From the NCBI GenBank assembly GCA_030916665.1, contig JAUPWC010000578.1, positions 1 through 9,994 on the forward strand: a stretch of DNA of 9,994 bases. The letters are read 5' to 3'. This document shows positions 1 through 4,959 of this stretch, one piece after another (the first letter of the stretch is position 1; every line of letters begins with the position of its first letter). The notes under the pieces were generated by a model. It was not told where the DNA came from. It worked only from the letters and a program-made list of their open reading frames with translations, and searched no databases. Source of the DNA: Verrucomicrobiota bacterium. GTDB taxonomy: Bacteria; Verrucomicrobiota; Verrucomicrobiia; Opitutales; Opitutaceae. Made by a program: the position numbers and the translations under genes.

Positions 1-301
1 CAGGGCGCAGCCACGAGCGGGGGAGCACCTTGAAAACCGCCGGGATCACGTAGCGGTGGAGGTCGCCGTAGGTCGGGGCAACACACCAACCGAGCGTATT
101 GGGCTCGGCGGCCTTCTTCACGGCCGCGACTCCGCCGATCACCGTCTTACCGCCGCGGCGCCCGGAGATCAGCGCGTAGCGGTGGAAGGCGTGCCGGCCG
201 ACCGGCGTGCGAAGGTCGAGGGCTTGGAGAAAGGCTTGTTGGTAGGGGTTGTGGAGCAGCGTGAATTGCTCACGCGCGTTGGCGAGCTGGACGCGTGACA
301 T
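1..301 (-). CDS. Terminase large subunit (TerL), N-terminal 100 residues, cut by window edge
   Basis: TerL is the ATP-driven motor and nuclease that packages phage DNA into the prohead. The visible 100 residues start at an ATG at 301-299 and run off the left edge. Residues 46-53 read SGRRGGKT, a Walker A variant typical of large terminases. They follow a short region (LHNPYQQAFL, residues 16-25) that resembles the adenine-binding start of the ATPase domain. VAPTYGD at residues 74-80 fits the strand after the P-loop helix in this family. The Walker B, coupling and nuclease motifs would lie outside the window. The start codon is 3 nt downstream of the preceding gene's stop, with no strong Shine-Dalgarno, so translation is probably coupled. 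The motif set is diagnostic of a phage packaging ATPase; the exact TerL subfamily cannot be told from this fragment. Confidence 0.88.
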   Translation of the reverse strand, partial: MSRVQLANAREQFTLLHNPYQQAFLQALDLRTPVGRHAFHRYALISGRRGGKTVIGGVAAVKKAAEPNTLGWCVAPTYGDLHRYVIPAVFKVLPRSWLRP

Positions 302-304
302 CGG

Positions 305-805
305 CTACTTGCCGCGGCTCAACTCTTCGAATCGACCACTGCCGTACCGATAGCCCAGGCGTTCGCCTGGGTTGGGCCGGATGTCGCCCATCTCGCCGAT
401 GAAGGGGACTTCGCGGCCGGCGCGGTCGATGCGGACGGGCTGGCGCCCGGAAGCTCGCTCCCAATTACGGCGCCCGAGAGACTCGAGGGACGCCGCGCTC
501 TCACCGCTCGCGTTGATCCGCGGGCCGAGCTGTGCTGCCTCATCGACCACGCCGACCACATCGTCGGCGGCCGTGCGGGCGCCGCGCAACGCGCGCATCA
601 TCTCGTCTTGCATAGAGAACGCGCCAGCGATCGCCCGTGGGATCTTCGCAATCGCGGTGCCCACGGCCATCGGGTTCGTGCCCATGACGTCCTGCGCGGG
701 GTCCATCACCGCGTTCTTCAGGACCGTGAGCGCTTGCTTCCAGTAGGGGTCGTTCGGATTGCGCGGTGTCGGGGCCGGAAGGTCGGGCCGGTTCATGATC
801 GGCAT
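305..805 (-). CDS. Hypothetical phage protein immediately upstream of TerL (166 aa)
   Basis: I do not recognise this family. The protein is 166 residues long. It has a proline/asparagine-rich start, a hydrophobic or amphipathic stretch around residues 40-62 (including NPMAVGTAIAKIPRAIAGAF), and a polar, arginine- and glycine-rich C-terminal half. The hydrophobic stretch contains lysine and arginine, so an amphipathic helix is more likely than a true membrane span. The start at 805 is preceded by CGAGGA with 5 nt spacing; a second ATG three codons later is possible. Its stop is 3 nt before the TerL start, so the two are surely cotranscribed. It is read from a candidate promoter and structured leader at about 825-932. 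Position next to TerL suggests a virion or packaging role, but that is inference only. Confidence 0.72.
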   Translation of the reverse strand: MPIMNRPDLPAPTPRNPNDPYWKQALTVLKNAVMDPAQDVMGTNPMAVGTAIAKIPRAIAGAFSMQDEMMRALRGARTAADDVVGVVDEAAQLGPRINASGESAASLESLGRRNWERASGRQPVRIDRAGREVPFIGEMGDIRPNPGERLGYRYGSGRFEELSRGK

Positions 806-824
806 CGCAATCCTCGTGGCGGAG

Positions 825-896
825 GGAGCCCCCGAGCAAGTGGGGTCAAGGAAAGCGTTCCCGCGCGTCTCCAGCTCCGAAACGCTCAGGGGCTCC
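825..896 (-). promoter_or_regulatory. Structured 5' leader: 12-bp inverted repeat upstream of the 166-aa/TerL genes
   Basis: GGAGCCCCCGAG at 825-836 is complementary to CTCAGGGGCTCC at 885-896 with one mismatch and a 48-nt spacer. Inside, AGCGTT (854-859) can pair with AACGCT (881-886), which touches the outer arm. CTCCAGCTC is also repeated directly at 869-877 and 893-901. The element lies between a candidate minus-strand promoter (905-932) and the ribosome binding site of the gene starting at 805, so it would be in the 5' untranslated leader. There is no U-tract, so a plain terminator is unlikely. Confidence 0.4.
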
Positions 897-904
897 AGCT
901 CGAG

Positions 905-932
905 ATTCTACCGCCGCTTTTTCGTTTTGCAA
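905..932 (-). promoter_or_regulatory. Candidate sigma70-type promoter, leftward
   Basis: On the minus strand TTGCAA (932-927) is followed by a 16-bp spacer and TAGAAT (910-905), which matches the -10 consensus at five of six positions. The -35 match is weaker (four of six). The spacer is A-rich in an otherwise GC-rich genome. It lies in the largest gap of the left arm and would drive the 166-aa gene and TerL. Promoter calls by eye in phage DNA are often wrong, so this is tentative. Confidence 0.35.
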
Positions 933-937
933 CCCAT
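908..937 (-). CDS. Possible micro-ORF of 9 codons, basic peptide
   Basis: An ATG at 937-935 begins a nine-residue reading frame (MGCKTKKRR) ending at the TAG at 910-908. It is preceded by GGAGG with 5 nt spacing, one of the best Shine-Dalgarno sequences in the window. An in-frame upstream ATG at 958 would give 16 residues. It overlaps the candidate promoter at 905-932. It may be a genuine tiny basic peptide, a leader peptide, or chance. There is no comparative evidence. Confidence 0.2.
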   Translation of the reverse strand: MGCKTKKRR

Positions 938-1028
938 GTCGGCCTCCGAGTGTTCCATGTGGAACGTCGCGGGACGTCTCTCCGCCCTGTCACGCCTGGT
1001 TTGCCGGCGGCGTTCCCTGCTCGTGGGG

Positions 1029-1274
1029 TTATTCGCGTTCGGGCTCGTGCCAGGTGCCCGGAAGAGTGCCGCGGGCATCGTAGGGCACGTTCGCCCGGAA
1101 GTGCAAGCCCGTGGGGTTGAAGATCACGAGCGAGACGTCCGCCGGCTGGCCGTCCTTGCCGGTCCCGTGGTGCACGTCGGTGATGATCGCGGCGCGGTGG
1201 GCGCCTTCCTGGTACTCGCCGCCGGGCGTGCCGAAGGCGACGTAGTGAACGCTGCGACATACGGTCGGTTTCAT
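1029..1274 (-). CDS. Nested in-frame product: small conserved phage protein (81 aa)
   Basis: An internal ATG at 1274-1272 (residue 105 of the 185-aa frame) is preceded on the minus strand by GGAGA with 7 nt spacing, as good as most gene starts here. From it, 81 residues run from MKPTV to the shared TAA at 1031-1029. The protein is rich in aromatic residues and predicted beta strands and ends in the GTWHEPE pattern. The length matches the free-standing form of this family as I know it. I infer that the internal start is used, either as well as the 1586 start or, if the N-terminal part is a remnant, instead of it. The function is unknown. Confidence 0.5.
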   Translation of the reverse strand: MKPTVCRSVHYVAFGTPGGEYQEGAHRAAIITDVHHGTGKDGQPADVSLVIFNPTGLHFRANVPYDARGTLPGTWHEPERE

Positions 1275-1586
1275 GAGGGATTCTCCGATAGCACAACGAC
1301 GAAGCCGGGTCAGTTCGGCGCCTGTCGCTTTGTTCTCTTCCTGAACGCGACGAAGGGTTGCAGCGTGGGCAGTCAGCTCGCGATCGGCTCGAACGGCTTC
1401 GCAGTAGCCGTAGTGTCGCACCGACGCGACGTTGACGACCCCACGCACCACGCGCCATGCCTCGGACACACGCTCGCTGAACCGCGCCGGCACGCCGATG
1501 TGCGCCCGAAGGGCTTCCTGTGCGGTGGCGAGATCAAGTTCGAGCACTGCGATACGCGCTTCGAGCGCTTCGGGATCAGAACTCAT
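1029..1586 (-). CDS. Two-part phage protein (185 aa): helical N-terminus plus small phage domain
   Basis: The reading frame starts at an ATG (1586) with GGAGG and 6 nt spacing, overlapping the previous gene by 11 bp. Residues 5-30 and about 66-98 look like charged, leucine-rich helices, probably coiled coil. Residues 105-185 have a different character: MKPTV at the start, FGTPGGEY, a beta-rich middle, VIFNPTGLHF, and PGTWHEPE at the end. To my recollection this pattern occurs as a free-standing hypothetical protein of about 80-90 residues in many tailed phages, with no known function. The second part has its own start and ribosome binding site (see the separate entry), so this is either a fusion of two neighbours or one frame giving two products. 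The unusual arrangement is seen directly; the role is unknown. Confidence 0.7.
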   Translation of the reverse strand: MSSDPEALEARIAVLELDLATAQEALRAHIGVPARFSERVSEAWRVVRGVVNVASVRHYGYCEAVRADRELTAHAATLRRVQEENKATGAELTRLRRCAIGESLMKPTVCRSVHYVAFGTPGGEYQEGAHRAAIITDVHHGTGKDGQPADVSLVIFNPTGLHFRANVPYDARGTLPGTWHEPERE

Positions 1587-2262
1587 CGAGATCCTCCACC
1601 TTCGCGGGGGGCTCGGGCTCGAGCGACTGGCCGGCCTTCGCCCACGCCTCGCCCGGCTTCAGGTGCTTGGTGGCCTCGAGCTGCTCAATGGTCAGGCGCA
1701 CGGCGCCTACGACACCGGGCGGCATGGACGGGTCGCTGACGACGGGGTTGCCGAGCACGCTGCCCTCGTAGCGGGCGTGCGTGTCGATGTCCCGATCGAG
1801 TGCTTCCTTGATCCGTTCCTGCATGACCGCTTCGAGCGCCTTCGTCGCTTCCGCCTCGGTCAGCTCGCGGCCCGCCGGAATCCCGGGAATCGGGTGGATC
1901 GGATCGATGAACTGCGCCCGATCGATGCCGCGGTACGCGGTCACATGCGTGGTCGCGTTGTCGGCAGCGGCGCGGGCCTGACTGTGAAGTGCCGCCTCTT
2001 CGCGCGCCTGCATGTCGCGAGCGATCTGGGCCATCGGGTTCGGCGCGTTGAGCATTTCGGTGATCGGGTTCTCGCGCAGCCCGTCGAGGATCGCCCCTCT
2101 CGAGACGGTATCGAGCCCGTCGACGACGAGGTACCGGCTGTCGCCGGCGATGAGTCTGGTGTATGCGGCGAGCGCGGCCGGCGGTCCCACGATGTACGTC
2201 GTTCTCGGTTGCGGCTCTGACGCTCGCAAGTGCATCTGCCGGTACTCGTCTTCGTGGGTCAT
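1576..2262 (-). CDS. Hypothetical phage protein (228 aa)
   Basis: I do not recognise this family. The start chosen is the ATG at 2262-2260, which forms an ATGA overlap with the stop of the gene upstream; a longer frame from 2334 would overlap that gene by 76 bp and is unlikely. No Shine-Dalgarno is visible, consistent with translational coupling. Residues 21-65 look like a small alpha/beta unit (TTYIVGPPAALAAY, then YLVVDGLDTVSRG). Residues 75-105 are alanine-rich helix. Residues 118-132 are proline-rich, and residues 135-165 form a charged helix. The C-terminal end is acidic (VEDLDEF). It has no cysteine, no membrane span and no nuclease or ATPase motif that I can see. It ends 11 bp inside the next gene, so it belongs to the same transcription unit. 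Confidence 0.7.
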   Translation of the reverse strand: MTHEDEYRQMHLRASEPQPRTTYIVGPPAALAAYTRLIAGDSRYLVVDGLDTVSRGAILDGLRENPITEMLNAPNPMAQIARDMQAREEAALHSQARAAADNATTHVTAYRGIDRAQFIDPIHPIPGIPAGRELTEAEATKALEAVMQERIKEALDRDIDTHARYEGSVLGNPVVSDPSMPPGVVGAVRLTIEQLEATKHLKPGEAWAKAGQSLEPEPPAKVEDLDEF

Positions 2263-2477
2263 CGGTCGATGCTGGTGATTCGGACGCTCTTCCCGGGGTG
2301 CTCGCAGTAGTACGTCCGGTTGAGACGGAGCCACGCCACATACACGTCCTCGCCGGCCACGAACGCGGCCTGCCTCGACGACGGGACGAAGGCGAGTGGT
2401 GGGAGCGACTTCGGGAGAAACGGCGCCGTGACCGCGGCCGCGAGCGTCGCGAAGAGCTGTCGGCGCGTGATGGTCAT
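2259..2477 (-). CDS. Small protein with twin-arginine-like leader (72 aa)
   Basis: The ATG at 2477-2475 is preceded by GGAAG with 7 nt spacing and overlaps the stop of the 50-aa gene in an ATGA. The protein opens MTITRRQLFATLAAAVTAPF: a TRRQLF twin-arginine motif, then an alanine-rich hydrophobic core to about residue 20 and a PFLPKSLPP end. This has the shape of a Tat signal peptide, which would direct a folded protein across the inner membrane. The remaining 50 residues contain VAWLRLNRTYYCEHPGKSVRI and no motif I know. In my experience short phage proteins with such leaders occur beside structural genes without an assigned role. It could equally be a membrane-anchored peptide. The coding call is firm because of the start-stop overlaps on both sides. 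Confidence 0.65.
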   Translation of the reverse strand: MTITRRQLFATLAAAVTAPFLPKSLPPLAFVPSSRQAAFVAGEDVYVAWLRLNRTYYCEHPGKSVRITSIDR

Positions 2478-2626
2478 GGCTGGACTTCCGGTTTTTCCCC
2501 TTCGTCCGATGAGAGGGCGATGAGCGCCGCGTGCTCTTCCGGCGTGATCAACCCCGCCGCAAGCATGCCATCCCACACATACGGCTTCGCCGCGGCCGCA
2601 AAGCCGCCACCGCCTTCGGTGCCCAT
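2474..2626 (-). CDS. Small hypothetical protein (50 aa)
   Basis: This gene is easily missed because of its size. The ATG at 2626-2624 lies 1 nt after the stop of the 74-aa gene, and its TGA (2476-2474) overlaps the ATG of the next gene. The gene exactly fills the space between two other genes, which is strong evidence that it is real. The protein begins with a glycine/alanine-rich stretch, then KPYVWDGMLAAGLITPEEHA, which reads like a short helix-turn-helix-sized unit with a TPEE helix cap, then an acidic tail. I know no function. Ribosome binding is weak (GGAA, 8 nt away), so translation is probably coupled to the upstream gene. Confidence 0.6.
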   Translation of the reverse strand: MGTEGGGGFAAAAKPYVWDGMLAAGLITPEEHAALIALSSDEGEKPEVQP

Positions 2627-2627
2627 G

Positions 2628-2852
2628 TCAGCGGTTCCGTTTCCGGCTGGCTGTCTGCACCGCGCGCGTCGCTCGTCGGTCTGCCACGACGCGGTTCCGG
2701 TTCGGCGCCATCCAGCCGCCCCGCTTCGAGCGAATCGCTTCCGCCATCTGCTCGAGCGCCGCGCGTTCGCCCGTCACGATGTGCTCGTCCGGCACCCCCG
2801 CCGCGAGCGCCGCCTCTCGAGAGTCGTAGATGTCACCCGTTCGCGTGTCCAC
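2628..2852 (-). CDS. Small hypothetical phage protein (74 aa), GTG start
   Basis: The start is a GTG at 2852-2850, 7 nt after the stop of the Tad2-like gene, with AGGTG just upstream. The first half (MDTRTGDIYDSREAALAAGV, residues 1-20, then PDEHIVTG) is a pattern I associate with small hypothetical phage proteins: a short beta hairpin around TGDIYDS followed by a helix. The second half is strongly basic (KRGGWMAPNRNR, then repeated arginines, ending RKRNR), suggesting nucleic-acid contact. The function is unknown. Tight packing on both sides supports the coding call. Confidence 0.65.
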   Translation of the reverse strand: MDTRTGDIYDSREAALAAGVPDEHIVTGERAALEQMAEAIRSKRGGWMAPNRNRVVADRRATRAVQTASRKRNR

Positions 2853-2859
2853 GGGGCAC

Positions 2860-3108
2860 CTACTCGACCACGAACCAGTCGTCGGCCAACAGGTCGGTCT
2901 GCGAAGCCAACCAGGGCACGCGCTCCACCTTCATGGCCTCGAGGACAGGCGGGTAGTTCAGGAACACGTACGGCCGCGTCATCTTCGAGAACTCGTCCGG
3001 CGTCTGCAGCTCGAGCCACAGCCCCTTGCCGTTCCACCCGTGTCGCGCCACGCGCCGCCCCGCGCGCATCGCCTCGATCGCTTCGCCGATTCCGAATCCT
3101 TCGCGCAT
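2860..3108 (-). CDS. DUF2829 / Tad2-like protein, candidate anti-Thoeris cyclic-nucleotide sponge (82 aa)
   Basis: The ATG at 3108-3106 follows GGGGAG with 8 nt spacing; the frame stays open upstream but that part is arginine-rich filler. Residues 5-32 (FGIGEAIEAMRAGRRVARHG, then WNGKGLWL) and residues 64-82 (VPWLASQTDLLADDW near the end) are the two conserved blocks of the DUF2829 family as I know it. Established knowledge: members named Tad2 form oligomers that bind and sequester the gcADPR signal of Thoeris immunity, so that the ThsA effector is not activated. The central region here is short (PYVFLNYPPVLEAMKVER), but 82 residues is within the usual size. Family membership is a confident reading; anti-Thoeris activity is inferred, since not every family member has been tested. 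It lies between TerS-like and small phage genes in one leftward operon. Confidence 0.8.
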   Translation of the reverse strand: MREGFGIGEAIEAMRAGRRVARHGWNGKGLWLELQTPDEFSKMTRPYVFLNYPPVLEAMKVERVPWLASQTDLLADDWFVVE

Positions 3109-3199
3109 GTCGGTGTCTCCCCATCCGGCGACTGCCCAGCGCCGGTTTCGACACCCTACACCCATCCGCGATCGGCTGTCGATGCCAATGTCTTGACAC

Positions 3200-3883
3200 C
3201 TACACGCGCGGCTCGCCGGTGGCGACCACCACGGTCGGCGTGTCCGGCACGGGCGCCGCCTCCGGCTTCGGCAGCCGCGGCGCGCCCACGACACTCCCCA
3301 CCGCCACGGTCGCCCCGGGCGTGCCCGGCAGCACGTTGATCTGCAGATTCAGCACGGGCGGCCCCTGATCCGCCGCGGTCCCGACGCCCGTCGCTCCCTT
3401 CGGCCCCGGTTCCTTCAGCACCTTCTTCAGCGGCCCGCGCCCCTTCAGCACTTCCTTCGCCATGCTCGTGTCGCCCTCGAGAATCGAGCGATACGCCAGG
3501 TCGGCCGCCGCCGGCACGGCAAACTTGTCCAGGAACATCTCGGTTTCCGCCACCATGTCGGCGTCAATCCCCATCGCCAACCAGCTCCGCACCCGATCTT
3601 CCGGCTGCCCCATGCGCTCGGCAATCATCTGGAACGTCCAGCCGCGCGCCCGCAGCGCGACCACGACACTCGCCGCCACCGTCTCGATCGCCTCGTCCGA
3701 ACTCCCCACCTCCGCCTCAATCGCCCGGACCATCGTCTCGAGGTCCGTCAACGTCGGCCGCGGCACCACCTTCCCCGCCGCCACCAACGCGGCATCTTTC
3801 CGGCGCGTGGAGGGGGCTCCCGTGGCCCTCGCGTCCTTCTCCGCTCGCGCCGCCCGCAATTCCTCTTCGGTCATTCGTGCCAT
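3200..3883 (-). CDS. Terminase small subunit-like DNA-binding protein (227 aa)
   Basis: The first gene of the leftward arm. I chose the ATG at 3883 (GAGG with 5 nt spacing); a frame open to 3985 exists but adds residues from the AT-rich leader. Residues 1-60 are charged and helical. Residues 70-105 (VVVALRARGWTFQMIAERMG, then EDRVRSWL) fit a helix-turn-helix. Residues 112-150 are helical (YRSILEGDTSMAKEVLKGRG), resembling the oligomerisation region of small terminases. Residues 155-227 are a proline-, glycine- and valine-rich tail, probably disordered. A TerS would recognise the pac or cos site and load DNA onto TerL, whose gene lies at the end of the same operon. The call rests on the helix-turn-helix, size and position; a transcriptional regulator is the alternative. 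Confidence 0.5.
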   Translation of the reverse strand: MARMTEEELRAARAEKDARATGAPSTRRKDAALVAAGKVVPRPTLTDLETMVRAIEAEVGSSDEAIETVAASVVVALRARGWTFQMIAERMGQPEDRVRSWLAMGIDADMVAETEMFLDKFAVPAAADLAYRSILEGDTSMAKEVLKGRGPLKKVLKEPGPKGATGVGTAADQGPPVLNLQINVLPGTPGATVAVGSVVGAPRLPKPEAAPVPDTPTVVVATGEPRV

Positions 3884-4230
3884 TGGCCCCTCGCTTGCTT
3901 CCCCACAGCCCGTGCCACGGCGAACAGACCGCGAACCGGGCATTTTCTGGCCTACTTCCACTATGTAAATATTTCCTATTGACACGCATTTTCTACATGC
4001 GCTCTTCTCTTCGTACCCCTCCCGGCCTTCCGATTCCCCGGTACCGCTCTGCCCCGCATCCTACTCCACAAGACAAGGGCGCGCCTAGGAGGGCGGGAGC
4101 CCGACGACGGACTCTGAGATCGTGAACGTACCAGCGGCCCCTACCCCACGGTTTTCCGGGTAGTCGCTGCGTCCCCTGGCCTTTGGTGACACCTCCGTCC
4201 TGCTCAGGACCATCCAGCACGCTCGACGCT

Positions 4231-4275
4231 TGTTCTGCGTGTTTTGCGTGTTTTGCTTGTTTTGCGTGTTACGCA
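4231..4275. repeat. Five-unit 9-bp tandem repeat
   Basis: Five contiguous 9-bp units are seen: TGTTCTGCG, TGTTTTGCG, TGTTTTGCT, TGTTTTGCG and TGTTACGCA. Units 2 and 4 are identical and the others differ by one to three bases. The array is in noncoding sequence at the centre of the divergent region. Iteron-type binding sites for a replication initiator or regulator are a possible reading; slippage-derived repeat is the simple alternative. Confidence 0.75.
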
Positions 4276-4281
4276 TTCATA

Positions 4282-4316
4282 CCCCTCCCATCCCCCTCGA
4301 AACACCCCCTCACCCC
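4282..4316 (-). repeat. G-quadruplex-prone tract on the minus strand
   Basis: The plus strand carries C-runs at 4282-4285, 4287-4289, 4292-4296, 4305-4309 and 4313-4316, so the minus strand has five G-runs of three to five bases with loops of 1, 2, 8 and 3 bases. This meets the usual intramolecular G-quadruplex pattern apart from one long loop. It lies directly beside the 9-bp repeats. Confidence 0.5.
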
Positions 4317-4391
4317 TTCACTGCCCAACCGCCTCTTTCCACCAGAATGGAGAGAAGGAACCGTTGCACGCCGGGCATGGGACTCCGGCGC

Positions 4392-4407
4392 GAGGGGGTT
4401 CCCCCTC
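4392..4407. repeat. 7-bp inverted repeat GAGGGGG-TT-CCCCCTC
   Basis: A perfect dyad with 7-bp arms and a 2-bp centre in the noncoding divergent region, followed by more C residues. It could be a protein-binding dyad; a 2-nt loop is too small for a good hairpin unless the stem opens. Confidence 0.45.
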
Positions 4408-4454
4408 CCCCCCTGCTCGAGCCTGGCGGCGCCCGATGCGCTCGAGCCGTGTGC

Positions 4455-4501
4455 GGCCATGTGCGGCAAGGCCATAGGCCACTCAACATAATGGCCATTA
4501 T
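4455..4501. promoter_or_regulatory. Candidate operator: 14-bp palindrome with GGCCAT repeats
   Basis: ATAATGGCCATTAT at 4488-4501 is a perfect 14-bp palindrome with AT-rich flanks in a GC-rich genome. Its core GGCCAT occurs two more times just upstream (4455-4460 and 4470-4475), and TGTGCGGC is directly repeated with a 10-bp period at 4450-4457 and 4460-4467. The cluster sits between divergent arms and 25 bp upstream of a -10-like TAGAAT (4527-4532, plus strand) for which I find no good -35. A repressor or initiator site is the natural reading; no candidate repressor gene is in the window. Confidence 0.45.
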
Positions 4502-4719
4502 CGGACGCTGGTCGCACGCTACCCTTTAGAATCAACGAGTTACAGCGCGACAACGCGCACGGTCGGACCTAGTGATACCGCGCGATACCGGGCGGAGGGC
4601 CACTATCGACGTCGGCGGGGTCGTCCTGGCCTATCGAGGGGCCATCCGCGCACGGGTCACACGTCGCCGATGCCGTCGTGTCGAGGCTTGGCCGATGGTC
4701 CCTGCCGGCCAGTCGAGCC

Positions 4720-4736
4720 CATCCGGGCGCCGGATG
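4720..4736. repeat. 17-bp dyad CATCCGG-GCG-CCGGATG
   Basis: A perfect inverted repeat with 7-bp arms around a 3-bp centre, in noncoding DNA about 220 bp upstream of the first rightward gene. A second hairpin lies 11 bp further right. Either a protein-binding site or part of an RNA structure in the rightward leader. Confidence 0.4.
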
Positions 4737-4746
4737 ATGTGTCGCC

Positions 4747-4772
4747 GATGATGGGTCTATCTCCCATCCATC
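4747..4772 (+). repeat. Hairpin with 9-bp bulged stem
   Basis: GATGATGGG (4747-4755) can pair with CCCATCCATC (4763-4772) with one bulged C and a 7-nt loop. No T-run follows, so it is not a classical terminator. It would lie in the 5' leader of the rightward genes if transcription starts upstream. Confidence 0.35.
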
Positions 4773-4959
4773 GTTTGGGGAGCGAGTGGTGCCGGAAGTC
4801 TGCCGATTGTGTAAGGGAAGTGCCGGGAATGTGCGACTTGTGGGCGTCAAGGGATTGGCGTATGGCGGGAAGTGGGGCGAAGTGGGCGCGTGTCGTCTGG
4901 CATGGGTTCGGCAGATTGGGCAGTCTGGCCGTTGTGTAGGCCAAGAGAGAGGGTTGCCG

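Larger units (their letters stand above)
3884..4959. other. Divergent intergenic control region of about 1.1 kb
   Basis: No convincing gene lies between the leftward TerS-like gene and the first rightward gene. The GC content is visibly lower than in the coding arms. The stretch 3940-4000 is the most AT-rich part, with ATGTAAATATT (3963-3973) roughly mirrored by ATTTTCTACAT (3988-3998). It holds tandem repeats, a G-quadruplex-prone tract and several dyads listed separately. The plus strand is very C-rich near 4280-4420 and very G-rich from about 4775 on. Short open frames here (for example minus 4276-4085) lack ribosome binding sites and the strong GC bias at third codon positions seen in real genes of this window. 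It probably holds the divergent promoters, an operator and perhaps a replication origin. Confidence 0.6.

Noticed and set aside
759..3368. Long plus-strand open frames opposite the left arm (for example 759-1739 and 2163-3368)
   Set aside because: They run antisense to well-packed minus-strand genes, have arginine- and serine-rich composition and lack ribosome binding sites.
3979..4007. TTGACA at 3979-3984 considered as a -35 element of a rightward promoter
   Set aside because: No acceptable -10 element lies 16-18 bp downstream, and no rightward gene begins for almost 1 kb.
4231..4275. Tandem repeats considered as a CRISPR array
   Set aside because: The units are 9 bp and contiguous, with no spacers and no cas genes nearby.
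3993..4276. Minus-strand frames of 63 and 75 codons in the divergent gap, one encoding an NTQ/NKQ repeat
   Set aside because: The repeat comes from the 9-bp DNA tandem array. There is no ribosome binding site and third positions lack the GC bias of real genes here; I cannot support a gene, though a small one is not excluded.
4269..4553. Minus-strand 94-codon frame in the divergent gap
   Set aside because: No Shine-Dalgarno; it spans the palindrome and the G-run tract, and the translation has no family pattern.
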